Shown here: positions 33,443-44,373 of the stretch, in pieces
How the letters are laid out: every line of letters begins with the position of its first letter
Position numbering within the stretch: the stretch's first letter is position 1
From: Jiella pelagia
GTDB taxonomy: Bacteria; Pseudomonadota; Alphaproteobacteria; Rhizobiales; Rhizobiaceae
Assembly (NCBI RefSeq): GCF_026898155.1
Contig: NZ_CP114029.1
Location: 1,371,501 to 1,435,500, forward strand
DNA length: 64,000 nt
Direction: 5' to 3'
Program-made: the position numbers and the translations under genes
The notes under the pieces: generated by a model
What the model saw: only the letters and a program-made list of their open reading frames with translations
Databases searched by the model: none
Told to the model about the DNA's origin: nothing

Positions 33443-34818
33443 GGTCGTGTCCGTCAACGTGGTGGAAATTGCGGTGTAACTGAAGCGGCTCCGTTTCAGG
33501 CGGCTGCGGTGGAAATACGTGCGGTTTCGGGTTTAGTTCTGGCGGCCATGAGTTCGGCCATGGGCTCGGTCTGCATGTAGCGGTTCTGCGTCTGCCACTC
33601 GTCATTGGCCTCGAGCAGAACGGCGCCGATGAGGCGGATGATCGAGCCTTCGTTCGGGAAGATGCCGACGACATCGGCGCGCCGCTTCACCTCCTTGTTC
33701 AGGCGCTCCAGGGAATTGGTCGAATGGATCCGGGTCCGGTGCTGGCTGGGGAAGTCCAGATGCGCCAGCACGTCGGTCTCGCTGTCGTCGATGAAGCCGC
33801 CGAGCTTGGGGCATTTTCCCCGGAGTTGGTCGGCGACTTGGCGCAGCGCTTGGGCGGCGCCGGCGCGATCGGGCTGGATGAAAGCCTGGCGTAGCGCCGC
33901 CGCCGCCATGCTCTGCTGCGCCTTCGGGACATAGGACAGGGCGTTGCGCATCCAGTGGACGCGGCAGCGCTGCCAGGAGGCGCTGAACACCCGGCGGATG
34001 GCCGCCTTCAGCCCTTCGTGGGCATCCGAGATCACCAGCTTCACGCCGGACAGGCCGCGGCGCACCAGGCTCTTGAGGAAGGTCGACCAGAAGGTCTCCG
34101 CTTCCGACGGGCCGATGTGGAGGCCCACGATCTCGCGCTTGCCGTCCGTGTTCACCGCCACGGCGATTATCGCCGCGACCGAGATGATCCTTCCGCCTTC
34201 GCGCTGCTTCAAATAGGTCGCGTCCAGCCAGAGATAGGGCCAGTCGCCGGCAAGCGGGCGATCGAGGAAGCCGCCGACGCGCTCGTCGATGTCCTTGCAC
34301 AGCTTCGATACCGTGCTCTTGCCGATCCCCGACAGCCCCATGGCCTGCACCAGATCGTCGACCCTGCGAGTCGAGACGCCGCTGATCCAGGCCTCCTGGA
34401 TGACTGCGACCAAGGCCTTCTCCGAGAGCTTCCTCGGTTCCAGAAACGGCGGGAAGTAGCTGCCCTGCCGAAGCTTGGGGATACGAAGCTGTAAGGAGCC
34501 GAGCCGCGTGTCGAGCGAACGGTCCCGGTAGCCGTTGCGATAGGTCGCCCGCTCCAGGGTGCGTTCATGACGCCCGGCGCCGATCATGCCCTCCACGTCG
34601 GCCTCCATCAGAAGCTGCATAACACTCTCGGCAATCGTCCTCAGGAAATCGCCGTCTCCCGCTTTCGCCAGAAGCTCGGCAAGCGGTAGTCTGTCCTCGG
34701 TCATCGGGTGCTCCGGTCAGGTTGAAGTCTCGCAACTCCACCTTAGCCGGCCAATCCGGTGGCCACCTCCGTCACACCTTCTGACGTCCGATTTTCCACC
34801 ACCAGCGCGGACACTACC
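33443..34818 (-). mobile_element. IS256-family element, type A copy 1
   Basis: The ends are GGTCGTGTCCG at 33443 and, on the minus strand from 34818, GGTAGTGTCCG, followed on both sides by a GTGGTGGAAA block. The 9-bp repeat GATCTGGGA at 33434-33442 and 34819-34827 is the target duplication. Length 1376 bp. A second copy starts at 63022. It landed about 70 bases upstream of tnsA and may have cut its promoter. Confidence 0.88.
33496..34704 (-). CDS. IS256-family transposase (type A)
   Basis: 402-residue DDE transposase of the Mutator superfamily. Visible parts are RATYRNGYRDRSLDTRLGSL, the catalytic Asp in [19 protein letters not shown], the second Asp in GVKLVISDAHEGLKAAI and the C-terminal Glu region in HSTNSLERLNKEVKRRADVV. 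The C(2)H-like QRCRVHWMRN signature is present. It is complete with no frame break, so this copy should be active. Confidence 0.92.
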   Translation of the reverse strand: MTEDRLPLAELLAKAGDGDFLRTIAESVMQLLMEADVEGMIGAGRHERTLERATYRNGYRDRSLDTRLGSLQLRIPKLRQGSYFPPFLEPRKLSEKALVAVIQEAWISGVSTRRVDDLVQAMGLSGIGKSTVSKLCKDIDERVGGFLDRPLAGDWPYLWLDATYLKQREGGRIISVAAIIAVAVNTDGKREIVGLHIGPSEAETFWSTFLKSLVRRGLSGVKLVISDAHEGLKAAIRRVFSASWQRCRVHWMRNALSYVPKAQQSMAAAALRQAFIQPDRAGAAQALRQVADQLRGKCPKLGGFIDDSETDVLAHLDFPSQHRTRIHSTNSLERLNKEVKRRADVVGIFPNEGSIIRLIGAVLLEANDEWQTQNRYMQTEPMAELMAARTKPETARISTAAA

Positions 34819-34891
34819 GATCTGGGATCCCGCACGATGCGCCGGACGTGCTCCAAACGGCGATGATGATGGCGAGGCATACGATCTCGGT

Positions 34892-35561
34892 GTGCGCTGG
34901 GCGCTCGACGCTCCGGCCGTGGAGATCGAGAAGAGCGTGGCCGACAGAAAGCCTACGCCGAAGAAGCGCGGCAGCCGGATCGGCTTTGTGATCGATCCCT
35001 TCAGGCGCAGGCAGATCTGGTACGAGAGCGGCCTCGAGGAGCCGCTGATCCAAGTGCTGATTGCCCATCCTGCGGTGCGGGAGATTCGCGAGCAGCAGGC
35101 GGTGAGCTACCGCGACGCGACGAAAATGAAGAAGCACGTGTTCGACTGCGTCGTGACCTGGCGCAGCGGTTCGAGATCGGCCATCGCGATCAAATACCAC
35201 GACGATGTCGAGAAGAGCGGCCTACGGCACGTGCTCGCATGCATTGAGCGAAGTGTCGGCGACGAGTGTGCCGATGACTTCCGGATCATGACGGAACGCC
35301 ACGTCGACGCCGTGACCATCCGGAACGCGCGCCTGATGATCTCCTGTGGGCTGGACTTCGACCACGCGGCCCAGCAGAGGGTGAGGAGTTGCCTTCCCGG
35401 CATGGATGCCGAGCCTCCGTCTAGGGGACATCGCCCTGAAAACAGGCATGGGGTGGCGCGCACACCGTGCCGCCGTGGCCCTCATCCAGTCGCGCTGCCT
35501 CAGCGCACCGGCCGGCCAGCCTCTGACGCTCGTTACCCCTTTGAACAACAACTTGCGCTGA
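34892..35561 (+). CDS. tnsA: TnsA-like endonuclease of a Tn7-like transposon (one-base frame break)
   Basis: TnsA cuts the 5' ends of the transposon so that it moves by cut-and-paste. About 222 residues. The nuclease core is visible: ESGLEEPLIQVLIAHPAV (catalytic Glu), then KHVFDCVVTWRSGSRSAIAI followed by KYHDD (Asp and the x-K motif). The helix-turn-helix C-terminal end follows. The frame breaks at 35411-35417 (GAGCCTC); deleting one C gives DAELRLGDIALKTGMGWRAH and runs to the stop at 35559. I chose GTG 34892; the true start could lie further upstream because an IS256 insertion sits just before it. tnsB begins 7 bases after its stop. Confidence 0.75.
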
Positions 35562-35568
35562 AAGGCTG

Positions 35569-38500
35569 ATGCCACCGAAGGCAACGCGTTCCAGACGTCG
35601 GTTGCCGGTCCCGGGCTTCACTCAATTCGCCGACAAGGAAGGACCAGCCATGCTCAGGACTAGAGCGCACAGGTTCGGACGTCATGACAGGATCGTCATC
35701 GACGGACAACACTTCCGCACCCATCCCGACAAGAAAAGAAAAGTCATTCACCTCTTCCAGCTCGTCGTCGAGGACATCATAGAGGACTTCTACATCACCA
35801 AATCTGACGCTGAACTGTCGGAGCTGATACGAACCGGGCGGTTTCGCTGTGACGAGGGTTACTTCTCAAGCGTTCTTCCGCTCCTGCGTGAAAGACAGGA
35901 TACCTCCGACATTTCCGATGTCGAGGAAGTTGATCTCCTAACGATGTTCTGGAAGCAGGAGTGGTGCAGACGCTTCTATCTACGGCGGAAGGAGACCGAC
36001 CCAACCCTCAGACTCGTCCAGACGTACCACGACCTCGAAATCTTCATCGAGGACGAGAAGGACCTGATGGATCGCTGGTATCTCGACAAGTTCGGCCTGC
36101 GCCGACCGCCCGGGCCAAAAAGAAATGGGGAAGTCAGAAAGGCCTTCGACTACCCGTCGAAATATGCCCTGATGCAGTGGCTCACGAAGTGGCGGCAGGG
36201 CAAGGAACGCATCGACGCCTTCATCCCCCAAAGGCAAAAGTGCGGCAACAGAAACCAGCTCGACCCGCGCATCGCGAGCGTAATCGAGCGGTGCGTCAAG
36301 GAATTCCCCAGCAGGAAGAAGCCGAAAATGGTGGACATCTTCGACGACGTCGAGGAGGCGCTGGAGGATATTAATTCTCGGCTTCCGGAGGATCAATGGC
36401 TGTCGGTGAGCGAGACGACGGTGATCATGTCCCCGGGGATGGTGTATGAGCGCCGACCTTCGGAGAAGTCCGAGGCTGATCAGGCTGCCACGGCGGGCAG
36501 TCTGATGGTAGGATTGTCGGTGATGCGGGCCAGCGTTTCAAGGCTCATGTAGCGTCGCGCCACGGCCCACTCGTCGTTCGTCTCGAGCATCAGGGCGCCG
36601 ACGAGGCGGACGATGGCCTCGTCGTTGGGAAAGATTCCGATGACGTCGGACCGCCGTTTCACCTCGCGGTTCACCCGTTCCAGTGGGTTCGTCGACGCGA
36701 TCTGGGCCCAGTGCTCGCGTGGGAAGGACATATAGGCCAGCACGTCGTCGCGGGAGGCGTCCATCAAGGCTCCGAGCTTGGGCTGTTTCTCCCGGAGAGC
36801 GTCGGCAACGACTTCCCACTGGTTCTCGGCGTCGGCCTTGGTTTCCTGGGCGAAGATCGTCTTCAGCATCGCCGCCACCGCCATGCGCTGCTTCGTCGGC
36901 GCATGGGCAAGCGCGTTCCTCATCCAGTGAATGCGGCAACGCTGGTGGGTGGCGTTGAACACCCGGCGGGCGGCGGCGCGCAGGCCCTTGTGGTCGTCAG
37001 CAATGACCAGCTTCACGCCGCGCAGGCCGCGGTCGGCCAGAGATCGCAGGAACTCGGTCCAAAACGTCTCGGCTTCGGACGGGCCGGTCGCGACGCCCAA
37101 GACCTCGCGCTTGCCGTCGTTGTTGACCGCCACGGCGATTATCACGGCACGGCTGACGATCCTGCCGCCCTCGCGCACCTTCACATAGGTCGCGTCGAGC
37201 CAGAGATAGGGCCAGGCGCCTTCCAGCGGCCGCGAGAGGAAGACGTTCACCCGTTCGTCGATGTCGGCGCAGAGGCGACTGACTTGGCTCTTCGACATCC
37301 CACCGGCGCCCATGGCCTTTACCAGATCGTCGACCGAGCGTGTCGAGATGCCTTGGACATAGGCTTCCTGGATCACGGCCACCAAAGCCTTCTCGGCTGT
37401 CCTGCGTGGTTCGAGAAAGCTCGGGAAGTAGCTCCCCTTGCGCAGCTTCGGGATCTCCAGCGCGATCCTTCCGGCGCGGGTATCCCAGTCGCGATCCCGA
37501 TAGCCGTTCCGCTGAACCTCGCGCAACGGCGAACGCGCTCCCTTCGCGGCGCCCGTGCGCGCTTCCACTTCCATCTCCATGATGCGATCGGCAGCGAAGG
37601 CCAGCATGTCGCGGACGAAGTCGCTGTCGGCCTGCTTCTCAATCAGCTCGATCAGCGCCATTCTCTCGTCGGTCATCGTCGTCTCCGTTTCAGGTTCCAG
37701 GTGTTGCAACCCGAACCTTCTCGAAGATCGGCGATGACCGCCAGCGCTACCGTCGGCCGCGCGCTGCGCTACGCCGAAGGCTCCGCACGCGGCCTCCTAC
37801 ACCACCACCAAGGACACGGCCACGACGGTCCGCGCACGCATCCACAAAATCGATCCGTTCATACGAGATCTTGGGCAAGTGGGACCGGATCAGACGTTGC
37901 GCGCCTGGACGGCGGTTGGAGAGGGTAAGGCCGTTCGCTTGCCGCTCCAACGCGTCGAGATGGACGATTGGGAGACAGATCTCTTCGCGCTTCTCGAGAG
38001 GTCCACGGCCTGGAAGAAGCTCACGTTGCGTCAACGCAAGCTCGTTCCCCGGTGCAGGTGCACCTTCACTTTGGCGGTGGACGTAGCCACGCGGGTCGTC
38101 GTCGGTTTCAACGCGACGGCGCGCGCACCGTCCTCCGCAACGTCCAAGGCCGCCTTGCGGACCGCCATGGTTGACAAGACACCGATGGCGAAGTGGGCCG
38201 GATGTCGCAGCGACTGGGCGATGTTTGGCCGATTTGAATGCCTCGCGACCGACGGCGGGCCACCGTTCCGCGACGAGTTCGAGGACGCCGTCCGGCATTG
38301 TCGCAGCGGTCGGAGCCTCCCCGATCAGGACCCGCGGATGAGGGGAACCATCGAATCGTTCTTTCGTCTTTTCCGCCGGCTTTGCCGATACTTCACCGGC
38401 CAGTCCTTTTCCAACGTGGTCGAGAAGGGAGACTACGAGGCGGAGGAGATGGCCTCGCTGGTCTTCGAGGGGCTCGTGCGGGCAGCCATCGTCTTCATCG

Positions 38501-39310
38501 TCGACAGCTATCACCACCGGAAACATCGGGGACTAGGCGGCCGCACTCCCTATGCGGTGTGGAACGAGGCTCGCGGCTGAGGGACTCGACCTGCCACTTT
38601 CTAGCCAACAGCTCAAAGTTGCCTTCGGCTTCCGTGACATGGCGCACGTGGACAAGCACGGCACGCTGTTCGAGACAATCTCTTACAACTCGCCCCAACT
38701 CGCCGACTTGCACCGCATGGTCGGACGCAAGGAGGTCATGCGTTGCATCGACGGCGAGGACCTCACCTCGATCCTGGTCCGCGTGCCGAAGGACTTCCGC
38801 AACCGCTTCGGACCCGACCCTGTCGACTGGTTGGAGGTCCCGTCGGTCGATGGCAGCGGAGACGACAGGACGCTGACCGACGTTCTTGCGGAGAATGCCG
38901 CCATCAACGAGCACGCCAAGCGCGAACAGCAGGCGGGTAGATCATTCCGTCTGTCCGCCCATAGGCGTCTTCTCAACGAGGGTCGGGCTGCCGAGAAGGC
39001 GGCGGGCCTACCTTCCCACGAACTCACGCAAGCTCAGTACACCACCGCAATGAAGGCGACGCAGCATAAGGAGAGAGCAGCCTTGGGGTCGGTCGCCTTC
39101 GGCGAGACCCCCGTCAACCTCGATCCGCACGAGATCGGCGATGTCGTCGGCCGGGCGGCCAAGCGCCAACCGGCGCGCAGGCGCGAGCGGCAGCTCAGAG
39201 ATCCTCGGACGGAGGCACATGAGGCGGAGCCGACGGACGGCGCCGACAACGGCTGGGACAGCGACATGCCCTTCGATGGCGGCACGAACCTCTACGGAGA
39301 CGGGGAATGA
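35569..39310 (+). CDS. tnsB: TnsB-like DDE transposase, split by IS256-B and one frame break
   Basis: This is the Mu/Rve-family integrase that joins the 3' ends. The N-terminal part (35569-36422) is DNA-binding ([20 protein letters not shown]) and stops at SVSETTV where IS256-B is inserted. The rest (37830 on) continues [16 protein letters not shown]. The core has [14 protein letters not shown] (Asp), [12 protein letters not shown] (Asp) and [15 protein letters not shown] (Glu). A frame break at 38566-38572 (GAGGCTC) is repaired to [15 protein letters not shown] and runs into the C-terminal Mu-like domain. After removing the IS, one target copy and the extra base, the frame is whole, 777 residues. 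Start 35569, or 35650 with a better ribosome site (GGAAGGA). Confidence 0.8.
36423..37821 (-). mobile_element. IS256-family element, type B copy 1 (in tnsB)
   Basis: The 8-bp repeat ACGACGGT at 36415-36422 and 37822-37829 is the target duplication. The ends (GATCATGTCCCC at 36423, and minus strand GGCCGTGTCCTT from 37821) are imperfect inverted repeats matching in about 20 of 28 positions. Length 1399 bp. An apparently identical copy in the opposite orientation is at 42975-44373. Confidence 0.92.
36480..37676 (-). CDS. IS256-family transposase (type B, copy 1)
   Basis: 398 residues from [15 protein letters not shown]. Catalytic parts are [40 protein letters not shown] and [20 protein letters not shown]; the [10 protein letters not shown] signature is present. 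The reading frame is intact, and the protein is identical to copy 2, which indicates recent movement. I place the start at ATG 37676 because family similarity begins there; an in-frame ATG at 37709 also exists. Confidence 0.92.
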   Translation of the reverse strand: MTDERMALIELIEKQADSDFVRDMLAFAADRIMEMEVEARTGAAKGARSPLREVQRNGYRDRDWDTRAGRIALEIPKLRKGSYFPSFLEPRRTAEKALVAVIQEAYVQGISTRSVDDLVKAMGAGGMSKSQVSRLCADIDERVNVFLSRPLEGAWPYLWLDATYVKVREGGRIVSRAVIIAVAVNNDGKREVLGVATGPSEAETFWTEFLRSLADRGLRGVKLVIADDHKGLRAAARRVFNATHQRCRIHWMRNALAHAPTKQRMAVAAMLKTIFAQETKADAENQWEVVADALREKQPKLGALMDASRDDVLAYMSFPREHWAQIASTNPLERVNREVKRRSDVIGIFPNDEAIVRLVGALMLETNDEWAVARRYMSLETLARITDNPTIRLPAVAA

Positions 39311-40420
39311 GCAGCCCGACGAAACGCGGAGCAGGGCGTCCAAGAAAGACGGCGGCCCCGGAGCTTCCGGGTCCCACCGGCGTACGGCCCGCGCCTTCCG
39401 GAACGAGGTTGTCGGCGGAGGACGCTGCCTTCCTATCCCGAACGGTGGGCCGCATGGCTCCCGACAGCCGGCGGGTCATCGCCGCGATCGAGAGGGTGAA
39501 ACGCGTTTATGTGTCCTGTGGGCGGGACGTCTTGGCTGACAAATCCTTCAAGACGTTCATGGAGAACGTCGTGGCGTTCCGCAACGGGGAGCGCGACGAG
39601 GGAAGGTTCTTCTTCGTGACCGGCGAGAGCGGCGCGGGGAAGACGCAGGTCGTCAAGCGGATGCTGCTACAGCGGCCCGAACTGCAGCCGGAGGAGCGTC
39701 CCTATGGCGCGCACGATCCGGTCGCGTCGGTCCTCCTTCAGGGGCCGTGCTCAATGAAGGTGCTCGCTCAGTCCATCCTTGAAGCGTCCGGCTACGCCAT
39801 GATCCGCGACATGGGCGAGAAGATGATGTGGCACATGCTGCCGCGGCAGCTTCACCACCGCCATATTCTCCTCATCCACATCGACGAGACCCAGCATATG
39901 GTGCGCCTGACCGAGAGCGACCACGACCGGAAGGAACTGGCGAAGGCCATCAAATCGCTCACCGCAAACCCCGGCTGGCCGATCAGCTTCGTTGTCTCCG
40001 GTCTTCCCCGCACCACGGAGCTGGCCCGGCTAGATGAGCAGATCGCACGGAGGGGCTCCTTCCTCCCCCTGCCCGACGTTCGTCTGCCGGGCGAGCGGAA
40101 GTTAGTCGAGAACATCATCGGGGAGGCTCGCCACGTCGATCGGGTTGCAGATCGACTTCCTGTTCACGGGCGACATGCCTGACCGCGTCGCTCACGCGGC
40201 CCACTACAGGTACGGGCGCATTGCGCAGATAGTCCTAGCGTCGATCCACATCGCGGTCCAGCAGTCCGCCAGCAAGCTCACGAGGGACCACTTCGCCAAG
40301 GCCTACATCCTGCACTCGCACGCCCGCGAGCACCCGGAGATGAATCCCTTCCTGGTGAGGGAATGGAGGCGGTTACCCCCCGGAACATTCCTGATCGAGC
40401 CCGAGGAGCAAGTTCCTTGA
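39307..40420 (+). CDS. tnsC: TnsC-like AAA+ ATPase (one-base frame break)
   Basis: TnsC/TniB is the ATPase that links the target selector to the transposase. About 370 residues. Walker A is FFVTGESGAGKTQVVKRML near residue 100, Walker B LLIHIDETQHM near residue 190, and a sensor is SFVVSGLPRTTEL. The frame breaks at 40123-40129 (GAGGCTC): deleting one G gives NIIGELATSIGLQIDFLFTG and restores the C-terminal part to TGA at 40418-40420. The start overlaps the tnsB stop (ATGA) and the stop overlaps a TTG start of tniQ. Confidence 0.85.
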
Positions 40421-42349
40421 GGTCCCTCTCCCGGACGACACTCCGATGGAGGTGGCCTCTGCAACATCGACAGTCGGCCGGAAGCCTCGCGTCCCGGCTG
40501 GCCGCCCTCAACGGACGCCTCCTGCCCGACTTCCTCATGGACATGAGCATCAGCGCCCGCGGCCTGGACCTCGGCGCCCCGCAATCGGTCCGTGATCTGG
40601 GCGCCGCCGGAGGAGTCGACCCGGCGGAGCTGGCTCGTTGGACGCCGCGTCGCGTCGACAGAGACGGCTTCTTCGAGATCGGCACGGAACGGCTGCACCG
40701 CCTGTCGCTCACCCGGACCTACTTCCGGTATTGCCCGCAGTGCGTCCTCACCGATCTTGGCAGCTTCGAGGGACCGTTGGCGGCACGGCCCTGGATGAGG
40801 CTCGAGTGGACGATCGGACACGTGCGGACGTGTCCGGAACACGATCTGCCGCTAGTCCCGTGCCATCCCAAGCGTCGGCGCTTCTCCCCCTTCGATTTCA
40901 ACGGGGCACTGCAAGAGAAGCTTGAGACAATGGAGGGACTGGGGAAGGCACTTCCGACGGTGCACCACTCCCTGTTCCAAGACTGGCTTATCCGCCGCCT
41001 CGAGGGAGAGCGGCAGCCCGGGGTGTGGCTAGATGCTCTGTCACTGCACGTCGCGGTGGCCTTCTGTGAGGCGCTTGGTGTTTCTGCCCTCCACGAACCG
41101 AAAGTGCGGACCGGCACCTTCCACGAACTCGACTGGGCAGCCGCAGCAGACGCCGGCTACGACATAGCATCAGCAGGGACGGAAGCCATAGAGGGATTGC
41201 TCGAGCGGCTTGCCCGCAACCAGGGAGACACCCGCGGGGTCTGGGGCGCGCGGGACACGTTCGGTTACGTTTACGGGCTCCTATCAAAGCACGCCGACGA
41301 CGCGGCTTGGGCGGTTCCGCGGGACTTGGTCGCGGGCTTTACCATGCGCACGCTCCCACTGAAGGTCGGAAGCGTCGTCCTAGGGCATGTCGTCCAGCGA
41401 CAGGCGGTGCACACAATCTGGTCCGCGGCCAAGACATCGGGTGCTCATGCATTGACCATTCGGCGCCTGTTCGAGAGGGAGAGCCTCGCGCCGGAGGGAA
41501 TGGAACGGGGTCTAATGGATCATCGCGTCACCATCGACGCCAACGAGATCCAGGAAACACTGCAAAAGCTCACCGATGCCCTGTCCACGTCGGAAGCACT
41601 CCGACGCACGGGCTTCCCGCGCTTATATCTGCGGACGGCCATTGCCGACGGTCACCTCCCCACGGTGACAGGCTCCGAAAAGCGCCGCTACGGAAAGCAC
41701 CGTTTTGAGGCTGGTGCCGTCGCCGGCTTAATGGACGCGATGTTTGAGGGGAGCGTGGTGGTTTCGTTTCCCGCGGAGAATATGGTCGACATCACGACGG
41801 CACAGTCCAAGGCTGTAACGACCCGGTCCCGCATGCTACGTATGATCTACGATCGGGAGTTGACATGGAAGGGTCGTCTCGCGGACGCGGAAGGGTTTGG
41901 AGCCCTCTTGCTCGACGCGGACGAGGTCACGAGGCTCGTTCGTTCGGAGCCTCGTGGCGACGGGATTAGTATGGAGGAGATCCTCGACTACATTCCCGGG
42001 TTAGCGAAGGGCAGCGCAAAAACGCTCCTACGACAGGGTCTGCTCGCCAGCGTCGAACAATTCAGTCCCGACGCGAGAAGGATGGTCCCTGTGATTACTC
42101 GCGATAGCGCCGACGCGTTCTTGTCCGACTACGTCACGCTCGGCGAGGCTCTGTCGCAACGCCCGGCTTCACCACAAGAAGGTTCGCCTCCTGCTGAAAG
42201 GAGCTTCCGTGAGGGAGGCTATGCCGTACGCACAGGTCGGGTGCTTCATCTACTCCCGCAAGCAGGTCAAGGCGGCAGAGGCCGCCACAGCCGACTTCTG
42301 GAGTTACTGCAGAAAGCGTGCGCAGGATGCATCTCGGTTGTCTGATTAG
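40417..42349 (+). CDS. tniQ: TniQ/TnsD-family target selector (one-base frame break)
   Basis: TniQ proteins choose the target site for Tn7-like elements. About 643 residues. The N-terminal TniQ domain has SAGSLASRLAALNGRLLPDF, then a zinc cluster with YFRYCPQCVLTDLG followed by WTIGHVRTCPEHDLPLVPC. The long C-terminal region has helix-turn-helix-like segments (ALRRTGFPRLYLRTAIADGH). The frame breaks at 42145-42151 (GAGGCTC); deleting one G gives VTLGELCRNARLHHKKVRLL and a C terminus rich in Lys/Arg, ending at TAG 42347. The TTG at 40417 overlaps the tnsC stop; I do not see a better start. There is no CRISPR or cas gene nearby, so it probably selects sites by DNA sequence. Confidence 0.8.
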
Positions 42350-42684
42350 GTATGCCCGCTAAACGAGCGCGCGGGGCGAGGCGCCCCTAGTTTGATCCGG
42401 CGTGCAAATTTGGGTCTGACGCATATGTGGAACGGCCCGGTTAGCAAGGTATTCGCCGCGTAAATCGCCGTCGGACGGTGCAGTCATATGTCCGGCCTGT
42501 TGGCGCGGTCGTTGACCGCTGGCCACGATGGGATCCGCGATCCGGATTGCCTAATCATTCTCACGCGCTCGGGTAGCGCATTGCGTCAGACGGTCTAATC
42601 GGAATCGAGGTATCGTCCCTCGGGGTCATCACGCATTGGCACCTCGCTGCTATCCCGGCGTCGAAACGCCGGAATCTCTAATTT
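42350..42684. other. Non-coding stretch after tniQ with junction repeat
   Basis: No gene is supported. It contains the junction repeat copy 2 at 42393-42417 (TGATCCGGCGTGCAAATTTG then GGTCT), so the right end of the Tn7-like unit, or of another lost element, may lie here. I could not find a matching inverted sequence near 33.4 kb. Confidence 0.4.
42393..42417 (+). repeat. Junction repeat, copy 2
   Basis: This copy shares 19 of 20 bases with copy 1 at 18345-18364 and its first 16 bases (TGATCCGGCGTGCAAA) with copy 3 at 47467-47482. All three have the same orientation. Confidence 0.6.
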
Positions 42685-42974
42685 CTAGACCTTCCCCATG
42701 ATCGCGGGCGCCTGGTAGGTGCCGCCTTTGACGAGAAGTGCCCAGATTGTCCGTGCTATCTTGTTGGCCAGCGCCACGGCCACAACCTTGTAGGGGCGGC
42801 GCGTCATTAGAGCGATCATCCATCCTGGAAGCTTCACGCCCCGGCGTGCCTGCTTCAGGATCGATGTCGCTCCGACAATGAGAAGCGTGCGCAATTGCTT
42901 GTTTCCGCGTTTCGATATTCCGCCTAGCCGCTCCTTGCCGCCGCTGGAATTGGCTCTCGGCGTGATCCCGATCC

Positions 42975-44373
42975 GGCCGTGTCCTTGGTGGTGGTGTAGG
43001 AGGCCGCGTGCGGAGCCTTCGGCGTAGCGCAGCGCGCGGCCGACGGTAGCGCTGGCGGTCATCGCCGATCTTCGAGAAGGTTCGGGTTGCAACACCTGGA
43101 ACCTGAAACGGAGACGACGATGACCGACGAGAGAATGGCGCTGATCGAGCTGATTGAGAAGCAGGCCGACAGCGACTTCGTCCGCGACATGCTGGCCTTC
43201 GCTGCCGATCGCATCATGGAGATGGAAGTGGAAGCGCGCACGGGCGCCGCGAAGGGAGCGCGTTCGCCGTTGCGCGAGGTTCAGCGGAACGGCTATCGGG
43301 ATCGCGACTGGGATACCCGCGCCGGAAGGATCGCGCTGGAGATCCCGAAGCTGCGCAAGGGGAGCTACTTCCCGAGCTTTCTCGAACCACGCAGGACAGC
43401 CGAGAAGGCTTTGGTGGCCGTGATCCAGGAAGCCTATGTCCAAGGCATCTCGACACGCTCGGTCGACGATCTGGTAAAGGCCATGGGCGCCGGTGGGATG
43501 TCGAAGAGCCAAGTCAGTCGCCTCTGCGCCGACATCGACGAACGGGTGAACGTCTTCCTCTCGCGGCCGCTGGAAGGCGCCTGGCCCTATCTCTGGCTCG
43601 ACGCGACCTATGTGAAGGTGCGCGAGGGCGGCAGGATCGTCAGCCGTGCCGTGATAATCGCCGTGGCGGTCAACAACGACGGCAAGCGCGAGGTCTTGGG
43701 CGTCGCGACCGGCCCGTCCGAAGCCGAGACGTTTTGGACCGAGTTCCTGCGATCTCTGGCCGACCGCGGCCTGCGCGGCGTGAAGCTGGTCATTGCTGAC
43801 GACCACAAGGGCCTGCGCGCCGCCGCCCGCCGGGTGTTCAACGCCACCCACCAGCGTTGCCGCATTCACTGGATGAGGAACGCGCTTGCCCATGCGCCGA
43901 CGAAGCAGCGCATGGCGGTGGCGGCGATGCTGAAGACGATCTTCGCCCAGGAAACCAAGGCCGACGCCGAGAACCAGTGGGAAGTCGTTGCCGACGCTCT
44001 CCGGGAGAAACAGCCCAAGCTCGGAGCCTTGATGGACGCCTCCCGCGACGACGTGCTGGCCTATATGTCCTTCCCACGCGAGCACTGGGCCCAGATCGCG
44101 TCGACGAACCCACTGGAACGGGTGAACCGCGAGGTGAAACGGCGGTCCGACGTCATCGGAATCTTTCCCAACGACGAGGCCATCGTCCGCCTCGTCGGCG
44201 CCCTGATGCTCGAGACGAACGACGAGTGGGCCGTGGCGCGACGCTACATGAGCCTTGAAACGCTGGCCCGCATCACCGACAATCCTACCATCAGACTGCC
44301 CGCCGTGGCAGCCTGATCAGCCTCGGACTTCTCCGAAGGTCGGCGCTCATACACCATCCCCGGGGACATGATC
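42975..44373 (+). mobile_element. IS256-family element, type B copy 2 (in IS110)
   Basis: The same 1399 bp as copy 1 in the opposite orientation, flanked by the 8-bp target duplication CCCGATCC at 42967-42974 and 44374-44381. Two identical inverted copies 5.2 kb apart could recombine and flip the Tn7-like segment between them. Confidence 0.92.
43120..44316 (+). CDS. IS256-family transposase (type B, copy 2)
   Basis: Same protein as copy 1 (398 residues from [15 protein letters not shown]), with the catalytic segments [26 protein letters not shown] and [13 protein letters not shown] all intact. No amino-acid difference from copy 1 was seen. It interrupts an IS110 transposase on the other strand. 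Confidence 0.92.
   Translation: MTDERMALIELIEKQADSDFVRDMLAFAADRIMEMEVEARTGAAKGARSPLREVQRNGYRDRDWDTRAGRIALEIPKLRKGSYFPSFLEPRRTAEKALVAVIQEAYVQGISTRSVDDLVKAMGAGGMSKSQVSRLCADIDERVNVFLSRPLEGAWPYLWLDATYVKVREGGRIVSRAVIIAVAVNNDGKREVLGVATGPSEAETFWTEFLRSLADRGLRGVKLVIADDHKGLRAAARRVFNATHQRCRIHWMRNALAHAPTKQRMAVAAMLKTIFAQETKADAENQWEVVADALREKQPKLGALMDASRDDVLAYMSFPREHWAQIASTNPLERVNREVKRRSDVIGIFPNDEAIVRLVGALMLETNDEWAVARRYMSLETLARITDNPTIRLPAVAA

Noticed and set aside
34892-42349. A CRISPR-associated transposon
   Set aside because: No CRISPR repeats and no cas gene are visible in the window.
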